DNA of 64,000 bases, taken from positions 186,001 to 250,000 of the forward strand of contig QYAI01000055.1 in assembly GCA_003988855.1 (NCBI GenBank). The letters run 5' to 3'. Origin of the DNA: Arachnopeziza araneosa (taxonomy: Eukaryota; Ascomycota; Leotiomycetes; Helotiales; Arachnopezizaceae). A program made the translations under genes and the position numbers. This document shows, piece by piece, positions 57,312 through 64,000 of the stretch; the stretch's first letter is position 1; each line of letters begins with the position of its first letter. The notes under the pieces were generated by a model. That model had not been told where the DNA came from. It saw only the letters and a program-made list of their open reading frames with translations, and made no database searches.

Positions 57312-57884
57312 GTTACCAGCGTGACAGATCACCCTCTGCGCCCTACACCAGCCAGCAGCCAGCCGCCAGCCGTCAATTCGTCCATATGCTACGACTCCAT
57401 CTCTTCTTGGGACACGGCCCAAGACTCGTCCACCCCTTGAGATATGCCAGATGTTCCCATTGCGGCCCTGGTGGCGAAGAGGAACACGCTGGACTGCCTT
57501 CAGCCAAGGTGCCGGGCTGGCAAGCAAAGCAGGTGCAAGGTCAGGTCGCCATGGGATATACCGTACGCTGCTTGCCGGTTCGAGGGACTCTCCTTCTGAA
57601 TCACTCACATTCCGAGCTCAGCGATGGTGGATCATCCTCGCGTCGTGACTTGCTTGTTTTTGGCCAGTCTGAATGCCTGCCCTGTCCTGTCCTGCCGCCA
57701 TCATCCATGGGTGATCGAGCTCCATGCTCTTGTTACACGCACCTTAGCGGCCATAGCTCCGAAGACTCCCTCACATAAGTTAATTGCTCCTCTCCTGTGT
57801 CCTCCGGTCGAGAGTTTTCCTTCATCAATTTGCTTTGATTATTTCTTGCAAGGGGGTCTTCGGTCACAGTTCTCCTACTATCTC

Positions 57885-57895
57885 TATATAATAAG
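57885..57895 (+). promoter_or_regulatory. Candidate TATA box for the small Cys-rich gene
   Basis: TATATAATAAG lies 195 bp upstream of the ATG at 58080. It is a good TATA match in otherwise GC-balanced DNA. Unverified. Confidence 0.35.
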
Positions 57896-58079
57896 GCATG
57901 CAGCGCTCGTCGACAGCTCCCATCTTCTAAGCGTCAGTCCTCCTTCCAACCTACCTTCTATCACCAAACATCTCCACCTTATCATAAGTATAGCTGTTCC
58001 CTCCTTGGTATGATTGGCACCGTTAACATATATCTGGTGCAGATCTTCTTGTCAAATCCAGCCCTACAACCGAAGCAAC

Positions 58080-58244
58080 ATGTGCGAATACACCAAAAAC
58101 TACTACATCTATACCTCGTGTATGGACCCAGGAGCACATTTCTTTGGGACCTCGGTGGACGGAAAGCGGGAGCATCGATGTGCTCGAGGACCTCATGAGC
58201 GATATATCGTAGTGCCAGGTCACTGTCCCCTCTGCAATACTTGA
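58080..58244 (+). CDS. Small conserved-looking Cys-rich fungal protein, 54 aa
   Basis: A 54-codon frame starting MCEYTKNYYIYTSCMDPGAHFF. Cys occur at residues 2, 14, 35, 49 and 52, and the protein ends VVPGHCPLCNT. The spacing C-x(11)-C ... C-A-R-G-P-H-E ... C-P-L-C resembles small fungal proteins of unknown function with the same MCxYxxxxYxxxxC start. It has no signal peptide, so a secreted effector is unlikely; a zinc-binding micro-domain is plausible. The frame continues upstream to 58014, but MCEY is the natural family start. It stands alone in a 7.6-kb gene-poor region. Confidence 0.65.
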   Translation: MCEYTKNYYIYTSCMDPGAHFFGTSVDGKREHRCARGPHERYIVVPGHCPLCNT

Positions 58245-61200
58245 TAGCCAGGCTTTCTCCCGCCCTGCGCCGCCTTGCGGTCCATGCGCCACGCACGATG
58301 ATCTGAATGAGTCTCACTCTTCTCGGTTACGAATTTTCGGATGTGTTTGGCCTTTTTGACGAAGGACATGGATGCGCTGCCACGTTTTCTCGCTTCGCTC
58401 GGCATTTGATTTCTGGTAGTTTTCAGCAGGGCGTTTCTGGATGGGATTCTATATTTGGGACATGCTTGATTGATGGTTCACTTCTATTTTGTACACTTTG
58501 GATCAGTGTTCGGTTTTGGTCTGACGAGAGAGCTGGATCTCTACCGCGAAGATACCTGGAGAGCAAATAATAATGGGAGAAATATAGGAATATCAGTGGA
58601 GCCACTGTGCAGATAAGGGAAAATTTTATATGGAAGCTTGGAACTGACGACCACGGAACAAGATTGGAGCAGTTATCTCTCGGTGTGGCTGCAGATTAGA
58701 TCCAATCAAACAGTTTGAAGATGTGGTCATTTGAACATTTTTCATAATACTTTGATTACTATGCTGTGTTATGGGCCTTGGTGCCTCTGATAGTGTGCCG
58801 TTGATACCCACACAACTGAAGATCAAGGGGAGGGTCCCAGATCATCCCTTGCGTGGCCGTTGAGAGCGTGGGGCACACTGTGAACATCTCGACGCGAAGG
58901 TTGCATATATCAGAGGAATACTATAAACGTCCGGCAAATCCGTCAAATGGGTAATTCTGGCCCCTTCTCACTCAGCTGATCAGATGTTCCAACTCGCAAT
59001 GAAGAAGGTTATGCTAGGTCAGAATGGAGAGACGAATCTTACCTTGTATGGATAAAGGCTCTGCGGATGTAGTCGCCGCGACTGATAGACGGCCTTTTCT
59101 CTTCTTTTCTCATTAACAGCCTCCCTATGCACAGGGAAGCTCAACGACGGCGCGCTACTAGCCTTCAAGGTGTTTTGGCATCATCCCGCCCCTGCTGCAG
59201 CTGTCGTGCTGCAGGAATGAAGGTTGCCAAGAGCCCACATTCGGTTCTGCCACACGATGATGCAAGCTCATGCGCCTTCCCTCCCTCGACCATACAGGAC
59301 GAGATGGTATCAGACCCTACAGCCAGCGGGGGCGTCGAAATTTGGTTGAACCGCTCCGCTCGACGGATGCGATGCATTGCAGCGCGCGTCCCGCACACCA
59401 CGACCTCACCATGTCAAGGTACCTGTCCTGTATCCGCTGCGACATCGATCGACGCCACTGCGTGCATGGCCGCAAACCCGCAGTGCCTGATCAGGTCAGC
59501 GCTGCAGATGGGTGCAGGGCAGGGATTGACAGACGGATGGGACAGAGAGGAAAAGGAAGGGAAAACTAAAAATACCGACTTGAACACGTTGTTGTTGTTG
59601 TTGTTGTTGTTGTTGGTCTGGGTTCTCCATGTGAGGGGGAGCGAGGAAAGTATGGGGTCGCCTCTGGAGCTGGTACGACAGTAACATGAGCGGACCATGG
59701 ACGGCGCGCCATGCGCACGAAGTTTAATTTCGAAACCTCTGATTTCTTGCAGCGCCGAGTTTCAATGCCTCTGGCTGCGGCTCCCATGCTACCGTTACAT
59801 CTTGAAATATCCAGTACGGATCTAACCCACTCCTGAAGATCTCCGCCGCTTTTCCTGTTATTTCCATACGGTCGGAGCGATGGCGAGATATCTTACATTT
59901 TCCACTCGATGATGGTCATGGTCAGCATCGAACGGTATGGATGCCCGGAGTAAGCAGAACAAGAGCGCCGGCGAGATCATTGCAGCTAGTTGAAAGATGT
60001 CAAGTAGTGGTGGATCAGCACGGCTGGCTATCTCGCCCAGTCAGTCTCCACCTCGATGGCAGATGTTGGGATATATTCGAGGAAATAACATCTCTCCATC
60101 CCTGCCCGACAGACAGATCTCTAAACATTTTCGACTATTTTCGGGCAGGTGCAGCAAAGCGGGAAGCATTGTGTCGGGGAGTGACGTGAGTTCGAGGCGT
60201 GATTCTTGCATATTCCCGTACATTAACATTCGGAGCTTGACGACAGGGAATCTCTTGGAGGAATTTCTGCGTCACGAGTGGCGACGTCGTTCGATATCGG
60301 CACGCAACCGGTCACACAAAGCTGGGGGGAGAGAGGTTCTTGAACACGTCTTCACGACAACAGGGCAGTGTCTAGGGTTTCCCTGCGGGCCCGTCTTCTT
60401 ATCATTCGGAGCTGTCGTACCTCTGTACAAAGTGGTGGCCGAGCAGCAGACGGAGAGAGCAGTGGTTCACAAAGAGAGGACTCGTCCGCATCATCAAGGT
60501 AGCATGCTTCCGGGCGGGGGTTCACGGAAGATCTGAAGACGAAAATGGGGAGAGGGTTGCTTTGCAGACGGAGAACTGCAAAACATCGCTCTTGAAGGCT
60601 GCGGCCGTCCCGAGATAGCCGTTGTCCCTTGTTCCCGCCGTACCCTTCCTGATGGGACATGGGATTTCCTCTCTGTTCTGTTTGACGCCTTGAGTCTTGG
60701 AAACCAGGCTATTCATATGTCTGGGCGACACGTCTCTACAAGGCATCAAGGCGAACGAGATCTTGACACGGAAAATCAGACACAGGACTGGTCCTCCACA
60801 AACAGAAGAGGTGAGCAATGACCGTCGCCGAGGGTTTCTGCGAGACGAACGTTCCAGGCTTGAAAGCGGGTAACCAGTGTGGAGCAGGTAGGATCCTGGG
60901 CCTTGAACCCCCTCGGAGCTCACTAGCTCTTATGGCATCTTAAAGCCCTGGAGCGTTGCCGGTTCGCCAGGTTTCAACGATTGCTCCTTCGGTTCGGCAG
61001 CCTTATCCCAAGAAAAACATTCATGCATATGTGCGCGCCGGCACCTTTGTTGAGAATGAAAACGAGGCGTTACACAAACTATCAAGATGCAAATTTTTGA
61101 GATACACATGTGATGCCCATGTCACATCGACTAGTCCCACGATGACTCTAAAATTGTTCGTCGAAAGAACGGCTCGCCTCTATACGCCAAGCACCCGAAC

Positions 61201-62418
61201 CGGCCAGTAGGAGGAGCTCCCTCTATTCATTGTGACGGCCGCGCATCAAGCCTGTTTCAACGATTTCTCGGAATTTTCCATCCATTACATCCTTGACTAC
61301 AAGCTGATGTTCAAGTCGTTGGACACACCGAACCGAACTCGAGAAAGGGGCCCATGCCATTTCCCCCAAGCAAAAGGTAATTGTTACAAGCCGCTCTCCC
61401 ACTTGGGCACGAGACTGATGCAGCAGATGGATGCCATTTTGGAGTGGGTAAGGTGCCGGAGAGAGTATCTCGTAGTAGTTTCCATAAACTGTATGGAAAT
61501 CCCCGCCGTGGAACATGTCTCGGATGACTAAAATGATGCGGAATCAGGATCAGGAATCAGGAACAGAGTTGGCCAAGCTACGACAGAAAGTACTCGAACC
61601 CAATTGAGAATGGAGTGATCTGGAACAGACTAGGGTTCAACCAAAATACACTCTGATCTCGGAGCCTTAGATGGGAGAGAGAGAGAGCATAGCAGAGACA
61701 CGAGTGTGGCAGCTCTCTTGTTTGATAGGCTCGAGAAATATCGTCTGCCTTCACCTTGCAAGAGAGACGTGCAAAAGCCTGCGTATCTTCCAAATACAGG
61801 CTCTTTTCTAGAGAAACGTTGGAGATGAGCCTCTGAGACTCTTCGCATTACATGCACTCCTCCATCGAAGTCCTCGTTTCCTTCAGATCATTGTTGACAG
61901 TGATAAACCGGCAACTATTTGTGGCCCATGACAAATGAATCCTGCCGCCAGATCAGGTGGTATGTGACCTTCAGATTGGGTATCATTTGCACATTATCCT
62001 CGATCTTGATTGATGAAAGCTTTCGCAGAAGACTGCTTCGCAAAGACACTCTCTGTCTTGCCGCTCATCTCGTGGAATCTTTCAGGTCTGTGCAATACCA
62101 CCAGGTCTAGGTATCGATCATCAAATGGTCCCGAGTATCTCTCCAGAGCCCTAGAGCGTTAAATGATTAAAATAAAGCTATCCCTTCAATCTTCTCTTGG
62201 GCTTGGCTGGCATTGTCAACGGCCTCTCTGGGCAGAGTCTGGAGACGAAGGCATTAGAGCCGCAAGAGCTTGCTCAGGCTAAGTAAGGTTAGCACACCAA
62301 AGAGTTCGAAAGCACCCCCACTTCTAAACCTCACCATATATGTTCATACACAGGATGTTCCGTCCATAATTCGCTTGCGCCCTCTGTGAATCGCCGTCAA
62401 TCAACTCCTCTCGGAAGG
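58245..62418. other. Long gene-poor interval (4.2 kb)
   Basis: No recognisable gene on either strand. The longest frames (59127-59684, 185 codons; 59997-60536, 179 codons) have no domain-like sequence. Their end or middle is shaped by a (GTT)n tract or by low complexity. Short GATCAGGAATCAG-like repetition occurs near 61,545-61,565. The last 100 bp are the leader of the monooxygenase gene. Confidence 0.5.
59588..59615. repeat. (GTT)n microsatellite
   Basis: About nine GTT units, of the same kind as the (TTG)n tract at 45,020. Confidence 0.85.
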
Positions 62419-64000
62419 ATGTCGCTCGTAAAATCAGTTGCTATCATTGGCCTTGGGCCAGCGGGTGCGATTGCAATTGATGCCTTGGCCCAAGAGCGAG
62501 AGTTCGATCTCATACGAGCTTTTGAAAGGAGGGAGAAAGCGGGTGGATGCTGGTTGGTCTTGTAGTCGCCCAGGGGCTTGGTGCTATCACTAAGGTCTGT
62601 CAGGATTGAAGACCCACCAGACCATGTTCAGCAACTTCCAGATCTCGACAAGATAGCCAAGCGGAAACCAGATGAGCCTCCACCTATACCCCCAGAACTG
62701 CCGATTACCACTCGGCACGATGCCCAGTACCGCTTCTCGGATACCTCAATATATCCCACTCTGGAAACAAATATTGATGTCTTTGCAATGCAGTACAGCC
62801 AGGAAATGTACGCCGAAGAGAGAACTCTCCTCAATCTTCAAAGACATGGCGCGAACTCGCCGTTTCGTCATTGGAAGGTAGTAGAAAGGTACATCCAAGG
62901 TTTAGTCAACAGAAATGGCTATCAGGACTGGGTGTCATATAGTACCACCGTTGAACTGGTTCGCAAGGATGAGAAGAGTGGGAAATGGATCTTGACTCTC
63001 AGGAAAGAGTCGGAAAATGGGCAAGAAGACAGCTGGTGGTCCGAGTCTTTCGGTAAGTACTCTCTCATCTTGAAGTAAACACATTTCAACAGTAAAGCTC
63101 TTGCACGTATCGAGCTTTTGTGAAACTCGACTCTCCATCAACGGTCCACAAACTGTGCTAAGAGATTTGGGCAGACGCAGTTCTAGTGGCGTCTGGTCAT
63201 TACTATGTTCCCTTCATCCCTTCGATTCCTGGCCTTTCAGAGCTTGCTTATGATTTCCCTGGGGTTCTTGAACACAGCAAAGCATATAGAGACCCAGGTA
63301 AATACAAGGGACAGAGAGTAGTTGTGGTCGGGGCTAGCATCTCAGGACCAGATATTGCTCACGCCCTCGCCGACGTAGCAGAAACTCCTTTAACCTGTGT
63401 TGTCCGTGGTAAATATCACCCGTATTTCTTCGACTATGCTTTCCAGCATCCCAACATCGTCCGGAAACCACCAATCACACACATCACTTCGGACCGCTCT
63501 ACCGACGAGCGCACCGTCTACTTCGAAGACGGGACAAATTTGAAGAAAGTAGATCATATCATTTTCGGAACTGGCTACTCATGGACCATGCCTTTCATGC
63601 CTGAACTAGAGTCAACAATCCGCAACAACCGCCTGCCAAATCTCTATCAGCACTGTTTCTGGCGCGAGGATCCCACACTCTGCTTTGTAGGTGCAATTGC
63701 AGCTGGTTTTACTTTCAAAGTCTTCGAATGGCAAGCTGTCCTCTGCGCGCGCTTCCTCGCTGGGCGCATCACCCTCCCCCCCAAAGAAGATCAGCTGAAG
63801 TGGGAGCAGGAGAGAATTGCGTACAAGGGCGATGGTGTCCCATTCTCAGCGCTGTACCCAGATTTTGAGGAATATTTTGAAGAGGTGAGGAAGATGGCGG
63901 GAGAGCCGACGAAGGACGGGAAGGGTAGACCGTTACCTCAGTTCGAGAAGGAGTGGAGAGAGCGGTTTGACGCCGGACACCTTTTGAGAATCGAGATGTG
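62419..64000 (+). CDS. Flavin-dependent monooxygenase (FMO-like), 3' end beyond window
   Basis: FAD/NADPH monooxygenase. Predicted exons are 62419-62552, 62595-63052 and 63175 onward to the window edge. The FAD motif is GLGPAG in MSLVKSVAIIGLGPAGAIA, and the E/R...GGCW signature ends exon 1. A 42-nt intron joins GGCW | SVRIEDPP. If it were not spliced, a TAG at 62562-62564 would truncate the protein. The active-site entry region (YPTLETNIDVFAMQYS) is followed by DAVLVASGHYYVPFIP. The FMO-identifying segment is PGVLEHSKAYRD, and VVVVGASISGPDIA is the NADPH-binding motif. GTGYSWTMPFMP and CFVGAIAAGFTFKVFEWQA are also typical. No stop is seen before base 64000, so the C-terminus is missing. The substrate is unknown; dimethylaniline-type N/S-oxidation is the family default. 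Confidence 0.85.

Larger units (their letters stand above)
54817..58079. other. Gene-poor, microsatellite-rich interval upstream of the small Cys-rich gene
   Basis: 3.3 kb with no recognisable gene. Frames up to 216 codons (55773-56423) and 189 codons (57209-57778) exist, but their sequence is low-complexity and frame-inconsistent. Repeats include a 15-bp minisatellite (56541-56570) and (CAGCAC)n (57279-57311). Much of the right end could be a long 5' leader. Confidence 0.5.

Noticed and set aside
57209..57778. 189-codon ORF with a His/Gln run
   Set aside because: The His/Gln run comes from the CAGCAC microsatellite. The rest has no recognisable protein character.

Overview
This window looks like nuclear DNA of a filamentous ascomycete (Pezizomycotina). 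Genes are interrupted by short GT...AG introns, mostly 42-120 nt and often with CTAAC-like branch points. The gene set is fungal: CRZ1-type calcineurin-responsive factor, ATG10, ATG33, ILM1, NatB/Mdm20 subunit, a binuclear Zn2Cys6 regulator and a fungal heme-dependent oxidative N-demethylase (DUF3445). A leotiomycete origin is my guess from the overall flavour of the proteins and is not proven. No virus, CRISPR array, tRNA, rRNA or intact transposon was recognised.

Layout. 1-1,099: 3' truncated amino-acid permease (-). 2,309-4,626: class I alpha-1,2-mannosidase (-), divergent from ATG10 (5,102-5,959, +). 6,157-6,902: U2B''-type snRNP protein (-), divergent over about 210 bp from ARPC1 (7,112-8,302, +). 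8,598-9,926: unrecognised 442-aa protein. 10,705-12,574: methylmalonate-semialdehyde dehydrogenase. 13,159-15,611: RING E3 ligase (-). 16,181-17,425: Fe(II)/2-oxoglutarate-type oxygenase (-). 17.4-20.3 kb: no recognisable gene. 20,345-23,641: NatB auxiliary subunit. 23,817-24,417: ILM1 (-), divergent from geranylgeranyltransferase I beta (24,700-26,228). 26,892-28,071: secreted M20 metallopeptidase. 28,307-30,547: CRZ1 (-). 32,046-32,906: HAD phosphatase. 33,125-34,355: MDR oxidoreductase (-) with an unresolved frame break.

35,854-44,846 holds the most striking object: a five-exon gene for a predicted 2,837-aa protein. It is built from about 30 degenerate repeats, each pairing a W-G-containing acidic turn with a lysine block (KKDKKGKKGK-like), joined by (EP)n linkers. 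A coiled-coil region, proline runs, SUMO-interaction-like D-I-V-M-V motifs and an Arg/Glu-rich tail follow. I cannot assign a function to it.

45,730-47,276: membrane-anchored heme-dependent oxidative N-demethylase family protein. 49,598-about 52,075: a decayed Zn2Cys6 transcription factor with several in-frame stops. Most are explicable as C:G to T:A changes, as expected from repeat-induced point mutation (RIP). 52,620-53,753: peroxisomal 2,4-dienoyl-CoA reductase ending in SKL, divergent from ATG33 (54,099-54,816). 54.8-62.4 kb is gene-poor and microsatellite-rich, and contains one small Cys-rich ORF (58,080-58,244). 62,419-64,000: flavin monooxygenase truncated by the window edge.

The genes are mostly unlinked housekeeping functions (glycan trimming, splicing, actin branching, valine catabolism, N-terminal acetylation, prenylation, calcium signalling, autophagy, peroxisomal beta-oxidation). 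I see no biosynthetic cluster.

Exon boundaries were chosen by hand so that GT...AG introns join conserved family motifs in frame. They are predictions, not transcript evidence.
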